Source: Reclinomonas americana ATCC 50394
Taxonomy: Eukaryota > Jakobida > Jakobea > Jakobida
Reading direction: 5' to 3'
Assembly (NCBI GenBank): GCA_048213135.1
Contig: PS015067.1
Location: 15,021 to 57,024 of the forward strand
Length of the DNA stretch: 42,004 nt
The notes beneath the pieces were generated by a model. It was not told where the DNA came from and searched no databases. It worked only from the letters and a program-made list of their open reading frames with translations. The translations under genes were made by a program, and so were the position numbers. Of this stretch, positions 1-10,140 are shown piece by piece. Within the stretch, counting starts at the first letter, position 1, and every line of letters begins with the position of its first letter.

Positions 1-48
1 CGTACGTACGTACGTACGTACGTACGTACGTACGTACGTACGTACGTA

Positions 49-49
<1 letters not shown>
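1..49. repeat. CGTA tetranucleotide microsatellite
   Basis: Twelve perfect copies of CGTA open the window. The unit is self-complementary in register (CGTACG), so the tract is a perfect palindrome at every offset. It abuts a long CT tract directly. It may sit in an intron of the first gene. Confidence 0.95.

Positions 50-51
<2 letters not shown>

Positions 52-131
<80 letters not shown>
52..131. repeat. CT dinucleotide microsatellite, likely polypyrimidine tract
   Basis: About 40 perfect CT units run up to a CAG at 143-145, where the first coding exon seems to begin. On the plus strand the tract is therefore placed as the polypyrimidine tract of a 3' splice site. The long Arg-Glu reading frame on the opposite strand is only the translation of this repeat. 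Confidence 0.9.
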
Positions 132-135
<4 letters not shown>

Positions 136-145
136 GTGCGCGCAG

Positions 146-2176
146 CAATATGTCGTCACCGTCCACGCTGTGCCCGCCGTCGATCGCCAGCCAGTAAAGG
201 GCGTGGCGGTGTCCTCGTTGTCGCCCATGTGCACACTTGGCGAGTTGTTGGCAGAGGCCACCTGTTTGCTGCGCGCGGCGCTCCGCAACGATGCACTGCA
301 CATTGAGGGTGTGGTGAAGCCGGTCGCCTTCAATCTCGCCGCCGTGTCTCACCTGCGAGCAATCGATCTCGGAATCAAGCACAACTCCAGCATGACGGTG
401 CTCATGTTGCGTGCGCCGGCCGCCATTGTCGCCAAGTGCAGACTGTCACACTCACCGTTGTCACACAGCGCCTCTGCGCCGCCGCCGCCACCACCACCAC
501 CGGAAGACATCGCCGAATCACATCCTCCGCTTCCCCCATCTGCCGCCGCCTCCACACACCTTGCTCCTGCATCGCCGGCGCCGGCTCCCCCTTCTCCACC
601 GCCACCACCACCGCATTCGCCGCGCGCACCGTATCTGCTGCGCGTCAAGCTGGTCGGTGTGCCTGGGTTGGTGACGACAACGTTCACCTTGGACCATCTG
701 CATCAGTTGTCCAAGAAGGCGGCAGTGCGAGCGTCAGTGGCGGCCCTGCTCAGCCGTCTCCCTGGTGGTGCAACACTGCAGGTCATGTCAATCGTCAAGC
801 CCATCGACTTTGCCGACGAGTCGAAAGTGGACGACCTGCGAAACTACAATAGTGGGACAAAAATCAAGTGCCGTGTGCGCGACACGTTGCGTGTGCTCGT
901 GCTGTTCCGTCGCGTGTGTGTGTTGATATATGCGTAGTCAATGTCGCGGCCGTGGTGCGCAGTGCCGAACCCGAATTTTCTCCCTCGCCAACGGTGGCGA
1001 CACCCAGTCCTGTGCCGGATGTCGGTGATCAAAGCGTGCAGTCGCGGTTCGTGTTCGTCTCACTCGTGACCTGTGTGGAGGTGGGGTCGGCTGACACACA
1101 CTGAATGATCGGCACAGAGCCATGAATCACATTCGGTTGGTGATGGCCATCGGCCACTTGACACGCGCGCTGCAGCAGCGGGTGGAGCTGGCGTTGCCGG
1201 TGTTTTGTCGCCAGTACCATGTTAATGTGCGCGACTGGTGCGACAAGCCGTCGTCGTCATCGTCGTCGTCGTCGGCAGCTTCCGCGGCAGCAGTGCCGTC
1301 GTCACCCTCGCCCAAGTACGTGTGAACCACCCGCCTTCCGAAGAGTCAGGTCGTAGGGGAGGTGCATGCTGATCGCGAGTGTCGTACGTACCGCAGACCA
1401 GCGACATCTCGCAAGTTTGTCAAAGTCAGCGCCGACATGCACCATGTTGTGTTTGAGTGGAAGCAACGCTTCGACGCCGAGGGAGAACATGCGCAACCGT
1501 CTTGTGCCAGGTTCGACATTACCCTGTTGGCCTCGATTCTCCAGTATGCCTTTGCGGTTGACGCCAACGGAGTGGAGCATTTGCTCGTTGAGGGCGTTGA
1601 GGAGGTTTGGTCGATATTTTCTCTCTCAGTGCTTATCGCCTTCCCCCTCTCTCCCTTACTCTCCTCGTGCTCTCTCACTCTCTGAAGCGCGATGCAATCC
1701 ATCGCATGGTCCAATTCCGCAATGCGATAGTGCACCGCCCATTCCCGACCGCCGACGACACTGAAGTGGAGGCACTACTTGGCGACGGTCACAGCAATCC
1801 AGGAATACTGCTTCAGCTTGCAAGCTCGCTGTCGCTGTCACCGGAGCAGCGACAGGCATTACTGGATGGACTCGACTGTGCGCGCCGCGGTGAGTGCAAG
1901 TCTCGGCGATGGGCGCGCTTACCGAGCACGCCGCTGTCGTCGCTGAACAACCTGTGCGCGCTGCAGCCGTCTTTCTGCAAGTCGACGTGCACAATGTGCT
2001 CGAGCGCAGGTGTGAGCGCGAGCTGGCTCACTTTCGTGAAGACGAGTCGATATCTACGCTTTTGTCGACGTGTGTGCCCCTGTCATGCACCGACGACCCG
2101 GCCAAGCGGACCGCGCAACGAACACTGGACGAAGAGGTGAGGAACCGCGCGGAAATGGGAGAGTTGATTGCAGCAA
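146..2176 (+). CDS. Unknown multi-exon protein with two ubiquitin-like repeats and a possible HEPN-like segment (partial)
   Basis: I do not recognise this gene. Visible exons by eye: 146-885, about 963-1079, 1118-1314, 1397-1605, 1687-1890 and 1956-2176, where it enters a gap; the 5' end lies outside the window. Exon 1 encodes two alignable units of about 85 residues. Both carry a V/I-V-K-P-hydrophobic motif followed by a charged stretch and a final beta-strand (…MTVLML and …KIKCRV), which looks like tandem ubiquitin-like folds. A Pro-rich linker of about 70 residues separates them. Exon 5 holds FRNAIVH, an R-x4-H motif of the kind found in HEPN domains, inside a helical region. The HEPN and ubiquitin-like readings are inferences from pattern only. 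A Ser-rich run lies at the end of exon 3. Confidence is high that this is coding and low for function. Confidence 0.55.
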
Positions 2177-2450
2177 NNNNNNNNNNNNNNNNNNNNNNNN
2201 NNNNNNNNNNNNNNNNNNNNNNNNNNNNNNNNNNNNNNNNNNNNNNNNNNNNNNNNNNNNNNNNNNNNNNNNNNNNNNNNNNNNNNNNNNNNNNNNNNNN
2301 NNNNNNNNNNNNNNNNNNNNNNNNNNNNNNNNNNNNNNNNNNNNNNNNNNNNNNNNNNNNNNNNNNNNNNNNNNNNNNNNNNNNNNNNNNNNNNNNNNNN
2401 NNNNNNNNNNNNNNNNNNNNNNNNNNNNNNNNNNNNNNNNNNNNNNNNNN
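2177..2450. other. Assembly gap
   Basis: 274 N bases. The gap removes the 3' end of the first gene and possibly the promoter of the deformylase-like gene. The 85 bases between the gap and the next start codon hold nothing I can assign. Confidence 0.95.
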
Positions 2451-2535
2451 CGGAAAAAAGGGTCAGTCATTGTCCTTTGTTGTCCCAGCTGACGTCGTCA
2501 GAGCGCGCACACCGACGACGGATCGCACACACAAT

Positions 2536-4306
2536 ATGCTCCGACTTTTGTGCCCCGCGCGATTGCTTGCAAAGCGTCGAATGTTGCGGCGCACGCCATA
2601 TTATGCCTTGTTCTGTGTGTGTCTTGTGACAACGACAAAATCTCGCATTGGTCGACTGCTGCACTCGTCGTTTGCGGTGGCGCTCTTTCTTGTCTATATA
2701 GATCATTCACTCTTTGTGTGAGCAACGAACTGTCTCTGCGTGGCATGTGTGTGTGCGTGTGTGTCTCATGTGTGCGCATGGGCGCGCAAGTGGGTTTTGT
2801 TGGGTGCGCATTTTTTCGAGTCTCCCCCCAGTCGTCCACGTTACATTCGCCTCCTCTCGTGTCGCCTGTTGCTGACAAACTTGCACGTGCGTACAGTGAT
2901 GTCGGTCGCACTCTGTTTCCGTCGACTGCGCGATCATCATCATCGTCTTCATCATCTCCGTCTCCATCTCCGTCTCCCTCTGCACCGCCACTCGATGCTC
3001 CTCCACCTCCCTCACGACCACCAGCAACCACCGCGACCACCGCCTCTCTTTCCAATGTGATGTTGGCCAGCAATCCGACCCAGTTGTCGGTGTTGCGCAA
3101 GCGGGCCGACATGGTTGGCGGAGTGCACTTTGGCAAGCCGCACGTCAAGCAGGTCGAACGTGAGCTGTTGAGTACGCTGGCCGAGTTTCGGCAGGTGCAT
3201 GGATTCGGGCGAGCGATTGCGGCGCCACAGATTGGTCACCTGGTCCAGATGATTGGCCTCAATCTCGGGGCCGACATGAATCGCCTGGTGTCGGGCCACC
3301 CCGACCCGTTTGTCATTGTCAATCCGCTGATCATTGAGCACAGTCGGCACATGTTTACGTTGCGTGGGGGGAGTGGAGGGGGGAAGGGGGGAGGGAAGGG
3401 AAGGGAGGAGGGGACAGCGAGAGTGGCCAAGGAGGGGGAGAGGAAAACAGTGAGACAGGGAAGACGAAGAGGAGAGGAAGGGGAGGGATGAGCAAGAGTG
3501 GGTGGATGGTGTCTCACATCGTGCGGAAGGAGGGGGAGGGGGGAAAGAGAGGAGTGAGAAAGGAAACATGAAGGAAGAGGATGCGAAGGGAAAAGGGAAG
3601 ACGAAGAGGAAGGGGAGGGAGAGGATGGAGAGGGGACAGCGCAAGTGGGTGCATAGTGTCTCACCTGTGCCTGTAAACCGGCTTCTCACATCGTGCGGAG
3701 GGAGGGGAGGAGGAAAGGGGAGGAGGAGAGAGAAATGCGAGAGCGGATGGATGGTATCTTGCTGTGTCTGTGCACTGGCTCCACGCATTGTGTGGAGGGA
3801 GGGCGGGAAGGGGGAGAGTGGCAGATCTGAGAACGCGTTGTGGTGCCGTTCCTGCGCTTGCTGATGATTGTGCGCCCTTGGCTGTGCGACGAGGCCCGAA
3901 AAACTCGTGGAATCACGTGTGTATGGGATTTCTCTCTCTCACTCTTTCTCATTCGTCCAATCCTTTCTCTCAGACGTCCTCCTCCTCCCTCACATTCGCC
4001 TCCCTCACAACCTCCTCTTGCAACAGCCTGTGGGACGACTGCATGTCGTTTCCCGACTTGATGTTCAGAGTTCGCCGCCACACATCCATCAGCATCGAGT
4101 ACCAGCTGGCCGACGGGAGTCCGCGTCGCTGGTCGAACATAACGCGCGAATTCTCCGAGTTGCTGCAACACGAAATCGATCACCTCAACGGCGTGCTCAT
4201 GTGCGATCGCGCACTGCCGGGCTCCGACGCGGTTTTGCGCAGCGACTACTTGGAGCGCAAGCAATTTTACGACCTGCAAGTAGACTACAGCATTCAACCC
4301 ACATGA
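2536..4306 (+). CDS. Peptide deformylase-like protein, probably mitochondrial
   Basis: Peptide deformylases are metal enzymes that remove the formyl group from N-terminal formyl-Met of organelle-made proteins. Three family motifs are visible. Motif 1 is GRAIAAPQIG (about 3208-3237). Motif 2 is DDCMS with the metal-binding Cys, replacing the usual EGCLS. Motif 3 is HEIDH with both His ligands and the catalytic Glu (about 4171-4185). Proposed exons are 2536 to about 2615, 2897-3359 and 4027-4306. Donor phase at 3360 and acceptor at 4026 join into FTLWDDCMSFPD, as expected for the family. The ATG at 2536 is chosen because it opens an Arg-rich, acid-free stretch (MLRLLCPARLLAKRRMLRR) typical of a mitochondrial presequence; the first intron is the least certain. 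A Ser/Pro-rich spacer precedes the domain. It is convergent with the next gene, 144 bases apart. Confidence 0.8.
3365..3840 (+). repeat. Purine-rich degenerate tandem repeat inside the deformylase intron
   Basis: The intron at 3360-4026 is filled with G-runs (GGGG, GGGGGG) separated by A or T. Imperfect units of roughly 100-160 bases recur, each containing a version of GGTGTCTCACATCGTGCGGA followed by GGAGGGGAGG (near 3507, 3652 and 3748). The transcribed strand carries the G-runs, so intramolecular G-quadruplexes in the pre-mRNA are possible. Confidence 0.75.
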
Positions 4307-4450
4307 CTCTTGTCACCTCTGCCACCAATGAATGCTGCAACTTGAAAGAACTTCTGTTGTTGGTGTGTCACTTTTACTACTCGCCGCGATGGCCACACTA
4401 ACTGTTATTGACACAAATTCGTACTGTACTCTGATGCTGTCTGCGCCGTG

Positions 4451-6013
4451 CTACACATTGGCCGACAACTTGGTCGACTTGCCAAGCTCCAGCTGCATCG
4501 GCTTTGTTGTCTTGCCCTGTTGTGCATACCTGGTGGGGCACAAAAAAATCGTGAGTAACAGCACATCAGCACCACCACCACCACCACCAACACCACCACT
4601 GCTACTCACGTGTCCATTACGCTCGTCACATAGGTCTTGAACATTTCCTCTTCCTCCGCCATGGCCTGCTGCAACAATCGGCCCTCCAGTCGCTCCAGTT
4701 CCTTCTCCTCCTGCTCCGTGAGCTGGCGCTCGTGCTGCAACGCAACAACGAAACATCCCGCCGGTCAGCATCAGATTCTCTCTTACATGCATGCGCCCGC
4801 GTGTGTGGCAACAACGCAACTGCTTGTCGCTGTTGGTATTCCATGATTCTGCGCCGCTCCTCGTACACGCGCTGTCGCTCGGCGGCTTCCTGCTCCAGCA
4901 GGTGCTCACGGAGGATTTCTTGCGCCATCCTATTCTGCGCCTCCAATCCGCTCTCGGCGCTTCGCACACGCTGCTTGTGTACCATCTGCGCTTGCCGACT
5001 GCGATGCAGCTCCTGCTTGATAAGACGCTGGCGTTCCGCCTTGGCCGCCTGCGTGGCCTGGAACTGCTGCTCTTGTGCTTGTTTCTGTAATCGCGGTGGC
5101 GGCGTGCGTCAGTCTCGTGCAGTACACGTCAACCCACTCGTCCTCTACCACACTGGCTCACCTGCTCCTCCACTCGTCGGTTGATGACCGCATCCAGATC
5201 GACCAGTTCTCGCCGCTGCTTCTCAATCAGTCTGTTGAGCTCCTTCAGTTTCGTCTCGCGACGCTCCTTGGCCGTCTGCTGAATGTGCGACTGCTCCTCG
5301 TGCTTCATGGAAGCGTAGGCGAGTACCGCGGCTTCGTATTCGCGCTCCGACTCGGCGAGCGCCTGTCGCTTTTGCTGTGATTGTCGGAAAAATGGTAAGC
5401 GCACGAAGAAGAAAAACAGTCTTGCTGTCGTCCATCCTCACCTCACGCTCCTCGAATGCCTGGTGGTACATGGCCATCAGCTCGCTCGCCTCTGCCTTGC
5501 GAGTCGACCTTCGCGTCACCTCCTTTTGAATCTGTGCCGTTGCCGCTTGCCGGATTGTGTCACCCTCCGACAGGTACTCCTGTGCGTGAAGCGTCAACCA
5601 CCAAAATGTGCCAGCGAGTGAGCGCGCCAGAAAGAGAAAGAGATCAAGACAAACCTCGCGTGCCTGCTGCTTCTGTGCACGGCGCTCCACAATCTGCACC
5701 GCGACCTCCGACTTGTGCTCACGAGCACGTTGCCATTTCTCCAACTTCTCGCGGCGCTCCTTCTCATCGCCAGCCCTCACCGTCTCCAAAATGCTGCAGC
5801 CGAACCGATAAGCACATCTCCCTCCTCCTGCCTACAAGCAAGACAGACACGACCAGAGAGAGGTGGTACGCAACACTTGAGTGAACTCGTCGTCAATGGT
5901 GGCCTTTTCTGCCTGACGGGCACGCTTGATTTCGATCTGCCGCTCTCGCTCCTGCACGTGGGTGCGCACGAGTGTTAAACATCCCGCTGCCTCTGCTGCT
6001 GCTGCTGCTGCGC
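4451..6013 (-). CDS. Long coiled-coil protein of trichohyalin/plectin-homology type, likely ciliary (5' truncated by gap)
   Basis: Seven exons join on the minus strand: 6013-5981 (from the gap), 5951-5875, about 5794-5656, 5578-5442, 5378-5163, 5087-4819 and 4737-4626, plus a last one near 4531-4451. The protein is almost wholly charged coiled coil, rich in ERR, EKE and QQR, for example EKERREKLEKWQRAREHK and RLIEKQRRELVDLDAV. It ends in EEEEMFKTYVTSVMDTY and a short Gly/Lys/Leu tail with a stop at 4451-4453. This composition and the ending resemble TPH-domain ciliary microtubule-inner proteins (CFAP45, CFAP53, MNS1 and CFAP210 groups). I lean toward the CFAP210 group because of the tail, but only weakly. 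The 5' end, with a Gln run (6 Q), is lost in the 20-N gap at 6014. Confidence 0.7.
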
Positions 6014-6465
6014 NNNNNNNNNNNNNNNNNNNNGGAGGAAGAGAGAGAGCAGCAACAGCGCAATCTCACCGACAATCGATTCAGATAAACGTCCGCAGTC
6101 GGTCAGTCGAGCGGATCGGTCGAAATCAGCGAACGTTGCTGTCTCGGAAGGCTCGATCTCGCAGACTTGCTGGCCACGACCAACCATACGTAATGGTCTG
6201 CATACACGCAATTGTGAAGGCAGCTGCAGGTTTCGAATTATCTAAATGCAATTGTTCGAATTTGCTTTTCGCTTCACGGATCCGGACCCGGCTATGCTTT
6301 GTTTGCCTGGCGTATGCCCTTTTCCCGAATTCGATGTGCCGTGTACGATCGCAGAAAACGCTATGCGTCTATGCAAGTGTGTCAAATCCACTGGTCAACC
6401 ACGCTTATGCGGTGAAGATCGCAGTTCTCGACTTGTTCGGAGCTCCGACAACAACAACAACAACA

Positions 6466-7062
6466 ACAATTCATTCACCAACAAACAAGCAACAGCTGTC
6501 TTGATGACCAACAACAACAACTTTACTAATCCAAACAGCAGCAGCTGCATGATGATCACCATCTTGAGTGAGCACCAGAAACTCAGACATCACGTGCTAT
6601 CTTTCTTGCTTCCTTTTGGAATTCGGCGTCAAATCCATGCTTGTCATGAGCAGTGGTTTCTCTTGCAGAAACGCCAGCNNNNNNNNNNNNNNNNNNNNGT
6701 GCTATCTTTCTTGCTTCCTTTTTGGAATTCGGCGTCAAATCCATGCTTGTCATGAGCAGTGGTTTCTCTTGCAGAAACGCCAGCATTAGCCATCTCGACT
6801 TTCTCTCAGTGTTCACGTGATGTCTGAGTTTCTGGTGCTCACTCAAGATGGTGATCATCATGAAGCTGCTGCTGTTTGGATTAGTAAAGTTGTTGTTGTT
6901 GTTGTTTGGATTAGTAAAGTTGTTGTTGTTGTTGCAGCGAACACACACACACAAGGAACCTGCTGCTGCCTTAAGATTGGTGTCTGTGTTGATGTTTTGG
7001 ATACGCTGCGGTTGAACTTGGTCATCAAGACAGCTGTTGCTTGTTTGTTGGTGAATGAATAT
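6466..7062. repeat. Foldback inverted repeat (hairpin element)
   Basis: Left arm 6466-6596 reappears as its reverse complement in 6812-7062. The matches are CACGTGATGTCTGAGTTTCT…, the ATCATCATG…GCTGCTGCTG stretch, GGATTAGTAAAGTTGTTG, and finally GGTCATCAAGACAGCTGTTG…GGTGAATGAA. The right arm carries a tandem copy of GTTTGGATTAGTAAAGTTG and an insert of about 120 bases. A third, shorter relative lies at 7113-7158. The loop is about 110 bases. No transposase frame is seen, so this could be a foldback or miniature inverted-repeat element. Confidence 0.8.
6597..6785 (+). repeat. Direct duplication of about 83 bases on both sides of a 20-N gap
   Basis: The 83 bases before the gap (GTGCTATCTTTCTTGC… to …GAAACGCCAGC) recur immediately after it with one extra T. 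Two contig ends that overlap and were joined with a nominal 20-N spacer would give exactly this pattern, so the gap is probably not real. Confidence 0.8.
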
Positions 7063-7196
7063 TGAGGTAGCCAGACCAGTAAAAGTTTCCGTGATGCATC
7101 AGTTCAAGATGGTGATCATCATGCAGCTGTGTTGCTAGTAAAGTTATTGTTGTTGTTGTCATTCTTGTGCATTAATTATTCGCCACCCGCCCCTCA

Positions 7197-10140
7197 TTAT
7201 CTCTCTGTCTCCACTCGGCCATCCTCCTCAACATCATTGTCAACAAATCTCGGTCCTCCCTCGAGCTCACTTCCTCCCGGAGCAGCGGCAGAGGCAGTCG
7301 CTTCACCCTCTGGCAGCAGCAGCATTTCTCGCATGGAAGCATCGTGAGAGGGTGCAGCCTTCCGTCGTCGACCGCGATGCCACCACTGCATGCAACGAGC
7401 AGCGAGCATGACCACCGCATCGGCCACCACCGGAATGTACACTGTGACTGTCACCACCGACAAGATCACTGCCGTCCAACATGGAATCAGCCGTCTGCTC
7501 TCACTCCACATCACAGGCGCACTAACACACTCACCCACAGAGGTCACATATTGGAAATACTCGTCGGCCGGCGCCGCGAACACACAGCCCACTGCCGACA
7601 ATGCAAACTAGCACCACCAGGAATGAGCATTGAGCAAACACAGCAGCTCTCTCTCTCTTTCACACACACCAGCATGGTCTGCTCCGACAGGTTGTCCCAT
7701 CGCGTACGATAGGCGGCCACAAACAACTCGATGACAAACATGCCGGAGACGGCCAGCCACAGCGACAAGTGGAGTGGCGTCAAATCATCGCGCACGGCCA
7801 GTGGCGTGAAGAGCAGCAAGAGCACAATACGGCGGGCGAGCAGAACGGATTCCCACCTGCATTCACACAAGTCAGTACTTTCAGTACACATGAGAGTCAT
7901 CGAAGGATACGGAGAAGAGCAACAAACCAGTACACCGGCGCTCTGTAGTTCTCGAACCACACGCCTGGGAGACAATGCCAGAGGATGAGCGTAGCGCATC
8001 CAACATGTTCGTCAACTGTCGTGCACATACTCACCGACAATCTTCGTGAATCGCGGATGTGCAACTGGTTTCGTGAGCGTGGGAGCCTCCACTTCCAGTC
8101 GGCCTGTACGTCGCCATCTCCACAACAGCAAGCCAACCGTTATCGGGAACAGGCATTCCTGTGAAACGATATTAACACCACACACATAATCACTCGTTTC
8201 TTTTCCTCTCCACTTTCTCTCGTTTCACTCGGGGACAGGCATTCTCGCGAAATGATATAAACATTAATGTCGATAGACGTATTCCCTCTCTCTCTTCTCT
8301 TAAGGAACATTCACTAGTCCGTACACATCAATCGACTAGTCTCGCGCGCGCGCTCTCTCTCTCTGTGGAACAGGCATCTCGCGAACACAACTTTACGACA
8401 GCGACACACATATCCCCAATTTTCTCTTTCTCTCACTCTCCTCTGCAGGGAACATGCATACCTGCGAAAACTACGTCACTACGGACACAACTCTCTCTCT
8501 CCCCCCTTTTTTTCACACCTCTCTAGAGAGCAGGTATTCCTGCGACAAGACATAATCACCACACACATAATCACTCATTTCGCTCCCTCCAAAGCTCTTT
8601 CTTCTCTCCTCTGCTCCTCTCTCAATCTCCCTGCTTCTCTTCGGGAACAGGCGCTCCTGCAAAAGACGTAAACAAAGCTATGCTGACACACATATCCGCA
8701 CATCCCTCTCTCTTTCTCTCCCAGAAGCATCCAGTACTACCAAACTGACACATGTTTCCTCTCCTCTCTCTCTCTCTCTCTGTGGTCTCTCTTCCCTTCC
8801 CCTCTCTCCCTTCCCCTTTCCCCTCCCTCCCCCTTCCCACTTTCTCACCAACACCAACAGCGTAGCATACAATCCAGTCCAATGGCGGAAGGTATCCGTG
8901 TCACACTGGATGGCCGGCAAGAACGAGTTGTACATACTGTGCACGCGCAAGTCAGTCGTGTGCCTCAAGTGCGTTCGTGGAGAAAACATGCACGCACTTG
9001 CCACCCGGGAGCGTCTTGCAGTTGAAAAAGGAGAAGGTGGTCTGCAAAGGGTGATGGGATTAGAGAGAGAGAGAGAGGTGGGACAATGCAATCAGTGCGC
9101 AATGTGAGATGATTGTCTTGCGTGCTCGCTCTCCTTCGCTCTTCGTGCCTCTGAGAGCATGAGCACGAGTGAACCACCAACCTGCGTGATGCCGGGAAAG
9201 ACATTGACCACTACAGTGCGGTAGCAAACGGGTGAGTGAAATAGCGCACAGCGTGCAAGGCAACTCTCTCAGCTGCTCTTCACGCAACCCATTGCCAGTG
9301 TGGTTCGCGAGTAGTAGTCCGGATGTGCCCACAAGCAAAAGTTGACGACCCACGTGGGTGATGTGGAATCTGTCCCGCACCGCCAGTGAGGAGACTGGAA
9401 TCACTGGCACAGCATGCAGCATCGCAGCAGCTCACCAACAGCAGCAACTGTTCGCACAATGCGTGCAATCGTCCAGTGCACCAGGAACACAATCCAGACA
9501 AACACTTGCATGGAGGGTAAAGGGCGCCCGTCAGAATGTACAGCAAGAGCGTCGCACACGCGCACGAAAACATGTACCAAAGCAAAACAGCGGCTGTATG
9601 AGTCCAACAATAAGAGTGCCGTACGGCGACACTTGGAAGGGACACTGTGAATGCTATAGTAAGACATATGCCATGCACACAAATCACAGCATTCTCTGCA
9701 CTCAGCCCCTCTTCCCCATTGCCCTTCTGTGTCCTCAACTCACCGACGAGTGGCCGGTGAAGGACGCGCGAAAATCGAATGCCCGCTGAATCACATAGTA
9801 CGAACTCTGCGCGCACATGTTGGCGTTGTGAGTGAAAACGCGTCGGCACCGCCGCTCCCCGCAGTCGCGCACGCACCGATGGGTAGAACATGAGACCTGC
9901 GGATTGGAAAGCAAGGCGAAAGTGAACAAGAGATGCACAAAGTAGTCGCGAAACTGCACGACATCGTACACACCAGCCGACTGCCACATGAAAATGACGA
10001 TTCTGGTGCTGGCTGACACCTTGCGCTGCGATAGTACGTGTACCAGTAGCGCAAGGAATAGACCTTGCGCAATCCACTGTCCAAGCCACGCACCGTCGGT
10101 CAGACCAAAGAGACGAACGCTGGGTACTATCGCCGCAAAT
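7197..10140 (-). other. Polytopic membrane domain and tail of the giant gene
   Basis: Hydrophobic segments follow the stalk: GQWIAQGLFLALLVHVL (10020-10127); YFVHLLFTFALL (near 9920); SPYGTLIVGLIQPLF (near 9600); VFVWIVFLVHWTIARIV (near 9470); ECLFPITVGLLLW (8160-8120); RIVLLLLFTPLAV plus LWLAVSGMFVIELFVAAY (7677-7858); and AVILSVVTVTVYIPVVADAV (near 7470). Extracellular or loop exons with FNCKTLPGG and YMYNSFLPAIQCDTDTF lie near 9030 and 8930. The last exon ends in an acidic tail, EGGPRFVDNDVEEDGR. Confidence 0.7.

Larger units (their letters stand above)
6034..7196. other. Region without a supported gene
   Basis: Apart from the foldback repeat and CAA/GTT runs I see no spliced gene here. 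A plus-strand fragment right after the gap (6035-6088) reads as a short Glu/Gln-rich peptide ending in TAA. It may be the tail of an exon lost in the gap, or chance. Confidence 0.5.

Noticed and set aside
49-333. Minus-strand frame ending in a long Arg-Glu run
   Set aside because: It is only the translation of the CT microsatellite; the plus strand has a splice acceptor and coding exon there.
6034-6678. This contig as another misplaced piece, as in the protease gene
   Set aside because: Its right end overlaps the next contig by 83 bases in the given orientation, which supports its placement; the inverted repeat makes this less than certain.
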